A stretch of 64,000 nt of DNA, taken from NCBI GenBank assembly GCA_024958715.1, contig JANWUS010000024.1:62001-126000 (forward strand), in the 5' to 3' direction. The stretch is from Cyanobium sp. FGCU52. GTDB lineage: Bacteria > Cyanobacteriota > Cyanobacteriia > PCC-6307 > Cyanobiaceae. Below, piece by piece: positions 27,256 through 35,990 of this stretch; the stretch's first letter is position 1; every line of letters begins with the position of its first letter. Position numbers and translations under genes: made by a program. Below the pieces are notes generated by a model. The model had not been told where the DNA came from and ran no database searches. It saw only the letters and a list, made by a program, of their open reading frames with translations.

Positions 27256-27719
27256 CTGGAAGTCCTGTGATCCCAGGCGGGCAAGGCAGAAGTTCTCAGC
27301 CGGGCCGCTCTTCACTCTGATCACCTTCTCGACAGGTGGACGCCATGGATTTCTGTGCAGCTCCATGAAGCTTCTGCGCATCTGCAGCGGAATTGCGTTG
27401 TGTCGAAGCAAGGCGACTCACCACAATTACGCATCAACTCTCCGAAAGATTCCATATAGGAAGAATGGTTTTCACCGCCGAAATCTCATGCCCTCGCGAG
27501 ATTCGCACTTCTGCAAGACTCTTCTTTCGCCATCAAAGCCACCCCGTCGAGGCTGCGGCTGGGGTGGTGCCGCTCGCTCGTGAACGCCTGAGATCGCCTG
27601 TGCTGTCTCAAGGGCTATCGATCGGTGCTCTCCTCGACCCCTGCCATCCGCACAGCCAACTCCCACAACACCACCCCCTCAGCCTCCTGTGCGGAGGTGC
27701 TGCTCAAAGGCACACGCGC

Positions 27720-27758
27720 AAACAAACGCCCCTCCGGCCGCGGGCGGCCAGAGGGGCA
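27720..27758 (-). terminator. Rho-independent terminator of the cyclophilin gene
   Basis: A 12-bp stem with one mismatch, GCCCCTCCGGCC/GGCCAGAGGGGC with a GCGGGC loop. On the minus strand it is followed by GTTTGTTTG. It lies about 95 nt after the cyclophilin stop. Confidence 0.7.
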
Positions 27759-27850
27759 AAGGATCGGCCGGGATCAGAGCAAAGGAGTTTCTGCGACACC
27801 GCTGCGTGAACGCTTCGATCAGCAGACCTGATCAGGCCGCCCGTGGGAGC

Positions 27851-28291
27851 TCAGTCCTGGATCGTCACCTTGTTGATGCGGCTGCCGTTGCGCAGGGCCA
27901 GCACCACGTCGGTGTTGCCGGTCTGGCCGAACACGGTGTGAACGCCGTCGAGGTGGGGCTGGGGCCCGTGGCACAGGAAGAACTGGCTGCCGCCGGTGTC
28001 GCGGCCGGCATGGGCCATCGACAGCGAGCCGGCCACGTGCTTGCGGGCGTTGATCTCACAGGGGATCGTGTAGCCGGGGCCACCGGTGCCGGCGATGCCG
28101 CGGGCACCCTCGCGGCTGTTGGGGCAGCCGCCCTGGGCCATGAAGCCATCGATCACCCGGTGAAAGGCCAGGCCGTCGTAGAAGCCATCCTTCGCCAGCT
28201 TGACGAAGTTGGCCACCGTGCCCGGCGCATCGGCATCGAACAGCTCCAGTTCGATGGTGCCGGCATCGGTGTCCATCACGGCTTTGGTCAC
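27851..28291 (-). CDS. Cyclophilin-type peptidyl-prolyl cis-trans isomerase
   Basis: Cyclophilins catalyse prolyl isomerisation during protein folding. The 146-residue protein lacks a signal peptide and is therefore probably cytoplasmic. It shows the core [13 protein letters not shown] with the catalytic Arg, then [22 protein letters not shown], the usual active-site block (here Cys replaces the more common Thr after FFL). It is a single gene, divergent from mtnP, with a strong terminator downstream and a TAGATT hexamer 24 nt upstream. Confidence 0.95.
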   Translation of the reverse strand: MTKAVMDTDAGTIELELFDADAPGTVANFVKLAKDGFYDGLAFHRVIDGFMAQGGCPNSREGARGIAGTGGPGYTIPCEINARKHVAGSLSMAHAGRDTGGSQFFLCHGPQPHLDGVHTVFGQTGNTDVVLALRNGSRINKVTIQD

Positions 28292-28315
28292 GGCGGGGGA
28301 GAAGAACGAAACCGC

Positions 28316-28321
28316 AATCTA
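28316..28321 (-). promoter_or_regulatory. Candidate -10 element for the cyclophilin gene
   Basis: TAGATT on the minus strand, 24 nt upstream of the start codon. Confidence 0.4.
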
Positions 28322-28351
28322 GGCAGCGTCCTTCCGCCCGGTCGGATGCGG

Positions 28352-28357
28352 TAGGAA
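28352..28357 (+). promoter_or_regulatory. Candidate -10 element for mtnP
   Basis: TAGGAA, 22 nt upstream of the mtnP ATG. It deviates from TANNNT at the last base. Confidence 0.3.
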
Positions 28358-28379
28358 GGGAGCCCCACCCTGCTCCGCC

Positions 28380-29300
28380 ATGGCCGCCAGCCCCAGCCTC
28401 GACCTCTCCGATGCCCGCCTCGGGGTTCTGGGCGGCAGCGGGCTTTACGCCATGCAGGGTCTGCAGGAGGTGAGGGAACTGGAGATCGACACCCCCTTCG
28501 GCACCCCTTCCGACACCCTGCGGGTGGGGCGGATCGGTGATCTGGAGGTGGTGTTCCTGGCGCGCCACGGCCGCCACCACACCCTCACCCCCACCGAGGT
28601 GCCCTACCGGGCCAACCTCTGGGCCATGCGCTCCCTCGGCGTGCGCTGGATCCTCTCCGCCTCCGCCGTGGGCTCCCTGCAGGAGGGGGTGCGTCCCTTG
28701 GACATGCTGATCCCGGATCAGTTCATCGACCGCACCCACCAGCGGCCGCTCACCTTCTTCGGCGAGGGTGCCGTGGCCCACGTGGGGGTGGCGGATCCGT
28801 TCTGCCCGGTGCTCTCCGGGCTTCTTGCCGATGCCACCCGCCCCCTGATGCCCGGCGGTCGCCAGCTGCACCAGGGCGGCACCTATCTGTGCATGGAGGG
28901 GCCGGCCTTCTCCACCCGCGCCGAATCCGAGCTCTACCGCAGCTGGGGCTGCGACGTGATCGGCATGACCAACCACAGCGAGGCACGGCTGGCGCGGGAG
29001 GCGGAGATCGCTTACGCGACGCTGGCCATGGTCACCGACTACGACTGCTGGCACAGCGACCACGACGCCGTGACGGTGGAGATGGTGATCCAGAACCTGC
29101 AGGCCAATGCCGCGCTCGCCCAGGAGGTGATCCACGCCGCAGCGCTGGCGGTGGCGGAGCGGCGCCCTGCCAGCGCCTCCCACCACGCCCTGCGCCACGC
29201 CCTGATGACGCCGCCCGAGAAGGTGCCCCACCTGACCCGCCGGCGCATCGATCTGTTCACCGCCACCTACTGGGGTGCCTACGAAACCGCCGAGTCCTGA
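28380..29300 (+). CDS. mtnP: S-methyl-5'-thioadenosine phosphorylase
   Basis: MtnP splits methylthioadenosine, a by-product of polyamine and related synthesis, into adenine and methylthioribose-1-phosphate. The 306-residue protein has the phosphate-binding start LGVLGGSGLYAM, then FLARHGRHHTLTPTEVPYRAN, and the base-site segment CMEGPAFSTRAESELYR with GMTNHSEARLAREAE. The last motif is typical of the MTAP branch rather than purine nucleoside phosphorylases. Its 3' end overlaps the convergent murQ by 22 nt. Confidence 0.94.
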   Translation: MAASPSLDLSDARLGVLGGSGLYAMQGLQEVRELEIDTPFGTPSDTLRVGRIGDLEVVFLARHGRHHTLTPTEVPYRANLWAMRSLGVRWILSASAVGSLQEGVRPLDMLIPDQFIDRTHQRPLTFFGEGAVAHVGVADPFCPVLSGLLADATRPLMPGGRQLHQGGTYLCMEGPAFSTRAESELYRSWGCDVIGMTNHSEARLAREAEIAYATLAMVTDYDCWHSDHDAVTVEMVIQNLQANAALAQEVIHAAALAVAERRPASASHHALRHALMTPPEKVPHLTRRRIDLFTATYWGAYETAES

Positions 29301-30265
29301 GCCACGGATTCCTGAGCCTCAGGCTCCTGAGCCTGGGGCCTGAGCTCGGCGCCGAGCGCCTCCAGGGTGGGCCGCAGGGCGGGCCCGTGGAGGGCGAGGG
29401 CGGCGGCCGCCGCCTCGGCATCGAGACCGGTGGCGGCCAGCAGCAGGGCCAGCTTCACCGAGCCGCCGGCCTGGCGCAGCAGTTCGGCCCCCCGCTCCCG
29501 GGGCACACCGGCCAGATCCCGCAGGATCCGCAGGGCCCGGTCCTCGAGCTTGCTGTTGGTCACCGCCACATCCACCATGCGGTTGCCGTGCACCTTGCCC
29601 AGCCGCACCATCACTCCCGTGGAGAGGATGTTGAGGGCCATCTTGGTGGCGGTTCCGGCCTTCAGCCGGGTGGAGCCGGTGAGCAGTTCCGGGCCGGTGA
29701 GCAGGCGGATGTCGATGGTGCAGGGCATCGGCGCCTGCGCGGCCGGCACGCAGGCCATGGCGATCGCCAGGGCGCCGATGGCGCGGGCATGGCTCAGGCC
29801 GCCGAGCACGTAGGGGGTGGTGCCGCCGGCGGCGATCCCCACCAGGGCATCGGCCGGACCGAAGCCGCGCTGCTCCAGGTCGGTGCGGCCGGCGTCGAAC
29901 AGATCCTCCAGCCCCTCCGAGCTGCGCAGCAGGGCGGGGGCCCCTCCCGCCAGCACCCCCTGCACCAGCTCCGGCGGTGAGCAGAAGGTGGGCGGGCACT
30001 CCGCCGCATCGAGCACCCCGAGGCGGCCGGAGGTGCCGGCCCCCAGGTAGAAGAGCCGGCCGCCGGAGCGGAGCCGCTCGCTGATGGCCTCCACCGCCTC
30101 CGCCAGGGCGGGGGCGGCGGCGGTCACCGCCCGCTGGGGCTCGAGATCGTTCTCGCAGAACAGGGCCACCAGGGCGGGGGTGTCGAGGCAGTCGAGGGCC
30201 TCGCTGACGGGATTGGGCTGCTCGGTGAGCAGGTGGCCGCGGTCGACGCTGGCGGCGGTGCTCAC
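29279..30265 (-). CDS. murQ: N-acetylmuramic acid-6-phosphate etherase
   Basis: MurQ removes lactate from MurNAc-6-phosphate to give GlcNAc-6-phosphate in cell-wall recycling. The 328-residue protein carries the SIS domain with YLGAGTSGRLGVLDAAECPP and the conserved GGTTPYVLGGL and AGTATKMALNILSTG segments. The start is GTG and overlaps the stop of the DUF3110 gene by 4 nt. The last 18 or so residues (AQEPEAQESVAQDS) are a low-complexity tail encoded by repeats of CCTGAG and overlap the end of mtnP. No MurNAc kinase or transporter is nearby; the gene travels with dnaK3-dnaJ3. Confidence 0.94.
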   Translation of the reverse strand: MSTAASVDRGHLLTEQPNPVSEALDCLDTPALVALFCENDLEPQRAVTAAAPALAEAVEAISERLRSGGRLFYLGAGTSGRLGVLDAAECPPTFCSPPELVQGVLAGGAPALLRSSEGLEDLFDAGRTDLEQRGFGPADALVGIAAGGTTPYVLGGLSHARAIGALAIAMACVPAAQAPMPCTIDIRLLTGPELLTGSTRLKAGTATKMALNILSTGVMVRLGKVHGNRMVDVAVTNSKLEDRALRILRDLAGVPRERGAELLRQAGGSVKLALLLAATGLDAEAAAAALALHGPALRPTLEALGAELRPQAQEPEAQESVAQDSAVS

Positions 30266-30726
30266 AGCAGTCCCTCCAGGCGGCGGCGAAAGGCTTCCAG
30301 TTCCGGATCAAGCTCCTGGGCGGGTGCCGCTTCCGCCTCGAGCCGATGGCCGTCAGCCTCGGCGGCGGCCTCCTGCTCGCGCCAGTGGGTCACGTCCATG
30401 TTCCGCTCGGGCGGCGCGATCAGCAGCCGGTCCTCGTCGCTGCGGGGAAGGAAACCGGCCGGCACGAAGCGGGCCTCATAGCCGGCCTGGGCGCAGAACC
30501 CTTCGAGCTCCTCACGATCCAGGGCTTCAACGGTGGGGACGGGGAAGTCCTGGGCCTCGAGCAGGCCGGCGTAGCGCTCGGCATCATCGGGATCCTCGAA
30601 CAGCAGCACCACCGTCTGGCCGTTGATCTCCAGCGAGTGGATGCCCTCCTGGTCACTGCCGGTATCGAAGAGAAGAACGTGCACCGTTCGGGAAGGGGGC
30701 TCGCTGGCGGGCACCGTGGCAATCAA
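30262..30726 (-). CDS. DUF3110 family cyanobacterial protein
   Basis: The 154-residue protein has the pattern of DUF3110: VHVLLFDTGSDQEGIHSLEI, then VVLLFEDPDDAERYAGLLEAQDFPVPTVE, and a C-terminal GFCAQAGYEARFVP segment. The family's function is unknown to me; it is widespread in cyanobacteria. The most upstream start is TTG; in-frame GTG codons at residues 5 and 15 are alternatives. It lies 20 nt after dnaJ3 and overlaps murQ, so it is part of the dnaK3 operon. The C-terminal 40 residues are acidic and rich in Glu and Ala. Confidence 0.85.
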   Translation of the reverse strand: MIATVPASEPPSRTVHVLLFDTGSDQEGIHSLEINGQTVVLLFEDPDDAERYAGLLEAQDFPVPTVEALDREELEGFCAQAGYEARFVPAGFLPRSDEDRLLIAPPERNMDVTHWREQEAAAEADGHRLEAEAAPAQELDPELEAFRRRLEGLL

Positions 30727-30746
30727 TCGGGCTGGGCCTCAGTGTG

Positions 30747-31703
30747 TCACCCGTCGTCCGCCCTGTCCTCCTGCTGTTCGTTGTCGAGTTCCCGCAGGCG
30801 GCGATAAAGGGCCTCGCGGGCGCCATCGAGCTCATCGGGCACCACGATCCGCACCTCCACCAGCTGGTCGCCGCGCCGGTCCCCTGCCGTCATGCCGCGC
30901 TCGCGCAGGCGGAGCAGGCGACCGCTTGAGGAGCCCGCCGGCACCCGCAGCCGCACCGGGCCCTCCAGGGTGGGCACCACCCGCTGGCAGCCGAGGGCCG
31001 CCTCGGCGGGAGCGATCTCCAGCAGGTAGTGGACCCGCAGGCCATCCACCCGCAGGCCCTCGGGCGTGCGCACGCGCAGCTGGAGAAAGTGATCGCCCCC
31101 GCCCGGAGCAACGCCGGCCAGCCGGAGACGCCAGCCGTCGCCGGCCAGCGGCGGGGTCCACACCTCCACCACGGTGCCGTCCCGCAGGGTCAGCTCCACC
31201 CGGGTGCCGGCCACCGCCTGCTCGGGGGTGAGCAGCACGGTGGTTTCCTCGTCGCTGGCTGCGGGCACTGGCGGCGGCGGTGGTGGGGAGGCCGTCACGT
31301 CGCCGGCGCGTTCGCGCACCGGTTCACGCTCCAGGGGTTCCTCGTCGCGGGCGGGCGCCTCCCGCTCCGGGGCTGGGCGCTGCGCCCGGGGCACCTCCCC
31401 GAACAGGCGTTCGAGATAGTCCTCGAACGGAGGGAAGCCGCTGGCGAAGGGATCGGCATCGACCGCCGCCTGGTCCGCCGGGTCCTCCCCCGCCTCCCAG
31501 GCCCGCCGGCGGCGCGGATCGGAGAGCACCGCATAGGCCTCGTTGACCTGCTTGAAGCGCTCCTCGGCCACGGGATCGTTGCCGTTGAGATCCGGATGCC
31601 AGCGGCGAGCCTGCTGCCGGAACGCCCGCTTCAGGCTGGCGGGATCGGCACCGGGCTCCAGGCCGAGGACCTGCCAGTAATCGACCGTGGCGAAGGGAGA
31701 CAA
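30747..31703 (-). CDS. dnaJ3: DnaJ-type co-chaperone (DnaJ3-like)
   Basis: This J-domain protein would stimulate the ATPase of the neighbouring DnaK. Residues 6-75 form the J domain with the HPD motif in RRWHPDLNGND. A Pro/Glu/Arg-rich linker (about 80-145) replaces the Gly/Phe region, and no Cys-rich zinc domain exists, so it is a type II protein. The C-terminal substrate-binding part (about 155-310) includes LTPEQAVAGTRVELTLRDG. The only start available is TTG, which is unusual in this window. It follows dnaK3 by 44 nt, an arrangement known for cyanobacterial dnaK3-dnaJ3. Confidence 0.88.
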   Translation of the reverse strand: MSPFATVDYWQVLGLEPGADPASLKRAFRQQARRWHPDLNGNDPVAEERFKQVNEAYAVLSDPRRRRAWEAGEDPADQAAVDADPFASGFPPFEDYLERLFGEVPRAQRPAPEREAPARDEEPLEREPVRERAGDVTASPPPPPPVPAASDEETTVLLTPEQAVAGTRVELTLRDGTVVEVWTPPLAGDGWRLRLAGVAPGGGDHFLQLRVRTPEGLRVDGLRVHYLLEIAPAEAALGCQRVVPTLEGPVRLRVPAGSSSGRLLRLRERGMTAGDRRGDQLVEVRIVVPDELDGAREALYRRLRELDNEQQEDRADDG

Positions 31704-31747
31704 GGGACGCGGGCGGGGCGGTTGGTTCGCAGGGGGGGCAGGGGCGA

Positions 31748-33937
31748 TCAGGAGGCCCAGGGATCGTCGTCCGGCAGGGAGGGCCGGGACGCCCGGCTGC
31801 GGGACGGCTCCAGATCGCTGCCCCGGCGGGAGCTGTAGCGGGGTTCGTCGTCGAAGTCCGGCTCATCACCTCGGCCTCCGTTGCCTCTGCGGGCCACGCT
31901 GTCCTGCGGGGACCAGCTGTCGGCCTGGTCGCTGCGGCGGCTGTCCCAGCGCTCCGGCTCCCAGCGGTCGCCGCCTGTGCCGTAGCGGGAGGGGGTGGCC
32001 CACGGGTCGCTGGAGCGGGCCCGGTCGCGCTCCCATTCGTCCCAGTCGTCCTCGGCGAACAGCTCGTCCTTGAGCGAGCCGAGGGTGTTCTTCAACCCCT
32101 GCAGGGGGCCGGCCTCCGCGCGCCGCTCGCTCAGCAGCCGGCGGTTGAGGCCGAAGAGGGCCTCCTGCAGCTGGCTCACCGACAGTTCCAGACCGACAAC
32201 GTCATCGCCGGCCAGCAGGTCCTGCACGTCGCGCAGGGCCATCTCCACCGAGCGCTGCTGGCGCTCGGCTCCGTAGGGGCCAAGTTCGAGGGCCGCATCC
32301 CGCAGGCGCCGCTCCGCCTGGGCCACCAGGGTCTGGGCCTTGTTGCGGCGATCCACATCGGCACGCTTGCGGCGATCCTCGGCCGCCTTGCGCTCGGCCT
32401 CCTCCAGCAGCGCCTGGATCTCCTCCTCGCTGAGGTTCGAGCCGCCCTGGATCGTCACGCTCTGCTGGCGGCCGGTGGTGCGGTCGGTGGCGGACACCTG
32501 CAGCAGACCATTGGCGTCGATATCGAACGACACCTGCACCTGGGGCACGCCCCGGGGGGCGGGGGGGATGCCGGAGAGGCGGAAGCGTCCGAGCGACTTG
32601 TTGCCCTCGGCCATCTGCCGCTCGCCCTGCAGCACATGGATCTCCACCGAGTTCTGGTTGGCCTCGGAGGTGCTGAACACATCGCTGCGGCGCACGGGGA
32701 TGGGCGTGTTGCGCGGGATCAGCACCTTCATCACCCCGCCGATCGTCTCCAGCCCCAGGGAGAGGGGGGTGACGTCGTTGAGCATCAGGTCGCGCAGCTC
32801 GCCAGTGAGGATGCCTGCCTGCACCGCCGCGCCGATCGCCACCACCTCATCGGGGTTGACCGACTGGCAGGGCTCCCGGGGGATGAGGGTGCGCACCATC
32901 TCCTGCACCATCGGCATGCGGGTGGATCCCCCCACCAGCACCACGTCATCGATGTCGTCGGCGGTGAAGCCCGAATCCCGCAGCGCCCGCTGCACCGGGC
33001 GGAGCAGGCGATCGAGCAGATCGGGGCAGAGCCCCTCGAAGATGCGCCGCTCGAGGGTGGTCTCGATGTGGAGCGGGCCGGCCTCGGCGGTGGCGATGAA
33101 CGGCAGCGAGATCGGCGTGCTGGTGACGCCGCTGAGCTCGATCTTGGCCTTCTCGGCCGCCTCGGTGAGCCGCTGCAGCGCCTGGCGGTCGCGGCGCAGG
33201 TCGATGCCGTGCTCCGTGGCGAAGGCATCCGCCACCCAGTCCACGATCCGGCGGTCCCAGTCGTTGCCGCCCAGCTGGGTGTCGCCGCTGGTGGCCTTCA
33301 CATCGAAGACACCGTTGGCGATCCGCAGCACCGACACGTCGAAGGTGCCGCCCCCAAGGTCGAACACCAGCACCCGCTTCACGGCGCTGCGATCGAAGCC
33401 GTAGGCCAGGGCGGCGGCGGTGGGCTCGTTGAGGATCCGCTCCACGGTGATGCCCGCCAGCCGGCCGGCGTCGCGGGTGGCCTGGCGCTGGGCGTCATCG
33501 AAGTAGGCCGGCACCGTGATCACGGCCGCCTCCACCGGCTCGCCCAGGTAGGTGGCGGCATCGTCCACCAGCTTGCGCAGGATGCTGGCCACCAGTTCCT
33601 CCGGGGCGTATTCCCGTTCGGTGGCCGGACAGACCACCCGCACGTTGCCCTGGTCGTTGGCCCGCACCGTGTAGGGAACCCCGAGGCTCACCTCGTCGAG
33701 TTCGTCCCAGCTGCGGCCCACGAACCGCTTGAGATTGGCGAAGGTGTTGCGGGGATTGAGCACCAGCTGGCGCCGCGCCAGCTGCCCCACCAGCAGTTCC
33801 TTTTCGCGGCTGAAGCCCACCACCGAGGGCGTGGTGCGGCCCCCTTCGGCACTGGCGATCACCTGGGGCCGGCCGCCCTCGAGCACGGCCACCACCGAGT
33901 TGGTGGTACCGAGGTCGATTCCGACGATCCGCCCCAT
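31748..33937 (-). CDS. dnaK3: Hsp70 chaperone DnaK, DnaK3-type
   Basis: The ATPase domain (about 1-385) begins MGRIVGIDLGTTNSVVAVLE and includes VLVFDLGGGTFDVSVL and VVLVGGSTRMPMV. The substrate-binding domain ends near residue 610. The last 110 or so residues are a charged Arg/Asp/Ser-rich tail (DRWEPERWDSRR and similar) and do not end in the EEVD-like motif of general DnaK. Sequence details in the N-terminal domain and pairing with dnaJ3 match cyanobacterial DnaK3, reported to be essential and thylakoid-associated in model strains. I use ATG 33937; a GTG lies two codons upstream. Confidence 0.93.
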   Translation of the reverse strand: MGRIVGIDLGTTNSVVAVLEGGRPQVIASAEGGRTTPSVVGFSREKELLVGQLARRQLVLNPRNTFANLKRFVGRSWDELDEVSLGVPYTVRANDQGNVRVVCPATEREYAPEELVASILRKLVDDAATYLGEPVEAAVITVPAYFDDAQRQATRDAGRLAGITVERILNEPTAAALAYGFDRSAVKRVLVFDLGGGTFDVSVLRIANGVFDVKATSGDTQLGGNDWDRRIVDWVADAFATEHGIDLRRDRQALQRLTEAAEKAKIELSGVTSTPISLPFIATAEAGPLHIETTLERRIFEGLCPDLLDRLLRPVQRALRDSGFTADDIDDVVLVGGSTRMPMVQEMVRTLIPREPCQSVNPDEVVAIGAAVQAGILTGELRDLMLNDVTPLSLGLETIGGVMKVLIPRNTPIPVRRSDVFSTSEANQNSVEIHVLQGERQMAEGNKSLGRFRLSGIPPAPRGVPQVQVSFDIDANGLLQVSATDRTTGRQQSVTIQGGSNLSEEEIQALLEEAERKAAEDRRKRADVDRRNKAQTLVAQAERRLRDAALELGPYGAERQQRSVEMALRDVQDLLAGDDVVGLELSVSQLQEALFGLNRRLLSERRAEAGPLQGLKNTLGSLKDELFAEDDWDEWERDRARSSDPWATPSRYGTGGDRWEPERWDSRRSDQADSWSPQDSVARRGNGGRGDEPDFDDEPRYSSRRGSDLEPSRSRASRPSLPDDDPWAS

Positions 33938-33958
33938 GAACACGCGTTCGATCGCCCC

Positions 33959-33964
33959 AAGCTA
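33959..33964 (-). promoter_or_regulatory. Candidate -10 element for the dnaK3 operon
   Basis: TAGCTT on the minus strand, 21 nt upstream of the ATG used here. Confidence 0.35.
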
Positions 33965-33980
33965 CCGGGCGCGATCGTTC

Positions 33981-34025
33981 CTTAAACAGCGCTTCACCGT
34001 CAGGGGCCGGCCGGCTCCTTAAATT
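33981..34025 (+). promoter_or_regulatory. Candidate Pho box upstream of pstC
   Basis: CTTAAACA and CTTCACCG are separated by 3 nt, and CTTAAATT follows 18 nt later. Cyanobacterial PhoB sites are tandem PyTTAAPyPy(A/T)-like octamers with 3-nt spacing. The match is partial, but the position, 66-111 nt before pstC, is suitable. Confidence 0.4.
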
Positions 34026-34091
34026 CCCACACGAGGGCCTCCGTTTCGACGCCCCGCCGTTCGCGCGTCTCCGAGTCCTTCCACCACCCCC

Positions 34092-35054
34092 ATGACAAGC
34101 GACGTCGCGATCCCCAGGGCCGATGCCTTCACGTTGCGTCGCCGGCCGGCGTCGGAACGTCTGCTCGACATCGGCTTCCGCCAGCTCTCCCTCTCGCTGG
34201 CCGCCCTGGTGGGGGTGGTGCTGCTGGCGATCGTGCTCACCGTGTTCCACGGCGCCCGGGAGGCCATGGCCACCTTTGGCCTGAACTTCCTCACCACCTC
34301 CTCCTGGGATCCGGTGAACGGCACCTACGGAGCCTTCACCGCCATCTACGGCACGCTGGTTTCCTCTCTTCTGTCGTTGCTGATCGCCGTGCCGCTCGGA
34401 GTGGGCACCGCGATCTTCATCACGGAAAACCTGATCCCCAAGGTTCTCCGCGACGCCATCGGCCTGATGGTGGAACTGCTGGCCGCCATCCCCTCGGTGG
34501 TGCTGGGGCTTTGGGCCATCTTCGTGATGGAACCCTTCCTCCGCCCCTTCCTCAACTTCCTGCATCAGGTGCTGGGCTGGTTTCCGCTGTTCTCCACTCC
34601 TGCACAGGGGCCAGGGATGGCTCCGGCCGTTCTGATCCTGGTGGTGATGGTGCTGCCGATCATCACAGCCATCTCCCGCGACGCCCTCAACCAGGTTCCC
34701 GATGAGCTTCGTCAGGGCGCTTATGGGGTGGGCACCACCCGCTGGGGGGCTTTGTACAGCATCATCCTGCCGGCGGCCGTCTCCTCGATCACCGGCGGGA
34801 TCATGCTTGCCCTTGGACGGGCGATGGGCGAAACCATGGCGGTCACGATGATCATCGGCAACGCCCTTAACTTCAGTTTCTCCCTGCTCGCCCCGGCCAA
34901 CACGATCGCCTCGATGCTGGCCAACCAGTTCGGCGAAGCGGATGGCATCCAGGTATCGGCCCTCATGTATGCCGCCCTGATCCTGATGCTGCTCACCTTC
35001 ACCGTGAACGTGCTTGCCCAGTGGGTGGTGCGTCGCCTGAGCCTGCGCTATTGA
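34092..35054 (+). CDS. pstC: Phosphate ABC transporter permease PstC
   Basis: PstC is one of two membrane subunits of the high-affinity phosphate importer. The 320-residue protein has six predicted hydrophobic segments, beginning at about residue 32 after a cytoplasmic N-terminus. The permease EAA-like loop is visible in VPDELRQGAYGVGTTRWGAL. It is followed after one nucleotide by pstA, then pstB, on the same strand. The phosphate-binding protein PstS and PhoU are not in the window. A candidate Pho box lies upstream, consistent with induction by phosphate starvation. Confidence 0.96.
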   Translation: MTSDVAIPRADAFTLRRRPASERLLDIGFRQLSLSLAALVGVVLLAIVLTVFHGAREAMATFGLNFLTTSSWDPVNGTYGAFTAIYGTLVSSLLSLLIAVPLGVGTAIFITENLIPKVLRDAIGLMVELLAAIPSVVLGLWAIFVMEPFLRPFLNFLHQVLGWFPLFSTPAQGPGMAPAVLILVVMVLPIITAISRDALNQVPDELRQGAYGVGTTRWGALYSIILPAAVSSITGGIMLALGRAMGETMAVTMIIGNALNFSFSLLAPANTIASMLANQFGEADGIQVSALMYAALILMLLTFTVNVLAQWVVRRLSLRY

Positions 35055-35055
35055 C

Positions 35056-35979
35056 ATGACCAGCACCCAACCCCTGGCCTCCAGATCCGCTCAGGGCTTC
35101 CCCACCAGAGAAGGCCGGTCGATGTTCTTCGACCCCAGCCTCTCCCGCAACCGCATCAACAAGCTGTGCACCACCGTGGCCGGCGTCTTCGCCACCATCG
35201 CCGTGCTGCCGCTTCTGCTGGTCCTGCTCTACGTGTTGTGGAATGGCGGCCGTCTGATCAGCTTCCAGCTCTTCACCCAGCTGCCGCCCGCTCCGGGGAT
35301 GGAGGGAGGTGGCATCGGCAACGCCATCCTCGGCACGCTGATCGTGACCGCCATCGCCACCCTGATCGCCCTGCCGGTGGGTGTCGGGGGCGGCATCTAT
35401 CTCTCCGAGTACTCGCGATCAGGCTGGTTCGCCCAGGCGGTGCGCTTCTCCAACGACGTGCTGGCGGGCGTGCCTTCGATCATCAGCGGCGTGTTCGTGT
35501 ACGGCCTGATCGTGGCCACGCGGGTGTTCTTCAATCAGAGCTACAGCGCCATGGCGGGCGGCATCGCCTTGGCGGTGCTGATGCTGCCCACCGTGATCAA
35601 AACCACCGATGAGGGCCTGAAGCTGGTGCCTCAGGAGCTGCGCTGGGGCGCCTACGGAGTCGGCGCCTCCCGTTTCGTCACGATCACACGGGTGATCCTC
35701 CCCGCGGCCTTCACGCCCATCGCCACCGGCGCGGTTCTGGCCATCGCCCGGGCGGCGGGTGAAACAGCGCCGCTGATCTTCACCGCACTGTTCTCCCCCT
35801 TCTGGCCGGAGGGCATCTTCAACCCGATCGCCACCATGTCGGTGCTGATCTTCAACTTCGCGATCATGCCCTACGAGGCCCAGAACGCCCTGGCCTGGAC
35901 CGCCTCCTTCGTGCTGGTGGTGATGATCCTGGCGGCCAACCTGCTGGCCCGCTGGATCGCCCGGGCGGCACGTCCCTGA
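35056..35979 (+). CDS. pstA: Phosphate ABC transporter permease PstA
   Basis: PstA is the second membrane subunit of the phosphate importer. The 307-residue protein has an N-terminal cytoplasmic part of about 38 residues, then six hydrophobic segments. The EAA-like loop is [17 protein letters not shown], and the PxPxGG region near SEYSRSG fits PstA. It starts with ATG one nucleotide after the pstC stop, which suggests coupled translation, and pstB begins 11 nt later. Confidence 0.96.
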   Translation: MTSTQPLASRSAQGFPTREGRSMFFDPSLSRNRINKLCTTVAGVFATIAVLPLLLVLLYVLWNGGRLISFQLFTQLPPAPGMEGGGIGNAILGTLIVTAIATLIALPVGVGGGIYLSEYSRSGWFAQAVRFSNDVLAGVPSIISGVFVYGLIVATRVFFNQSYSAMAGGIALAVLMLPTVIKTTDEGLKLVPQELRWGAYGVGASRFVTITRVILPAAFTPIATGAVLAIARAAGETAPLIFTALFSPFWPEGIFNPIATMSVLIFNFAIMPYEAQNALAWTASFVLVVMILAANLLARWIARAARP

Positions 35980-35990
35980 GCCGCCTCCCC

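Larger units (their letters stand above)
27236..27850 (-). other. 615-nt intergenic region, the longest gene-free stretch
   Basis: No convincing gene is seen; the open frames here have no recognisable protein and conflict with each other. The part from about 27360 to 27535 is clearly richer in A and T than the rest of the window (it contains CATATAGGAAGAATGG). It probably holds regulatory sequence or a long leader for the secretion operon on the minus strand. The end near 27730 contains the terminator of the cyclophilin gene. Confidence 0.7.

Noticed and set aside
27365-27831. Small open frames in the gap before the cyclophilin gene
   Set aside because: Several overlapping frames, none with family resemblance, start context or conserved features. 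One crosses the terminator hairpin.
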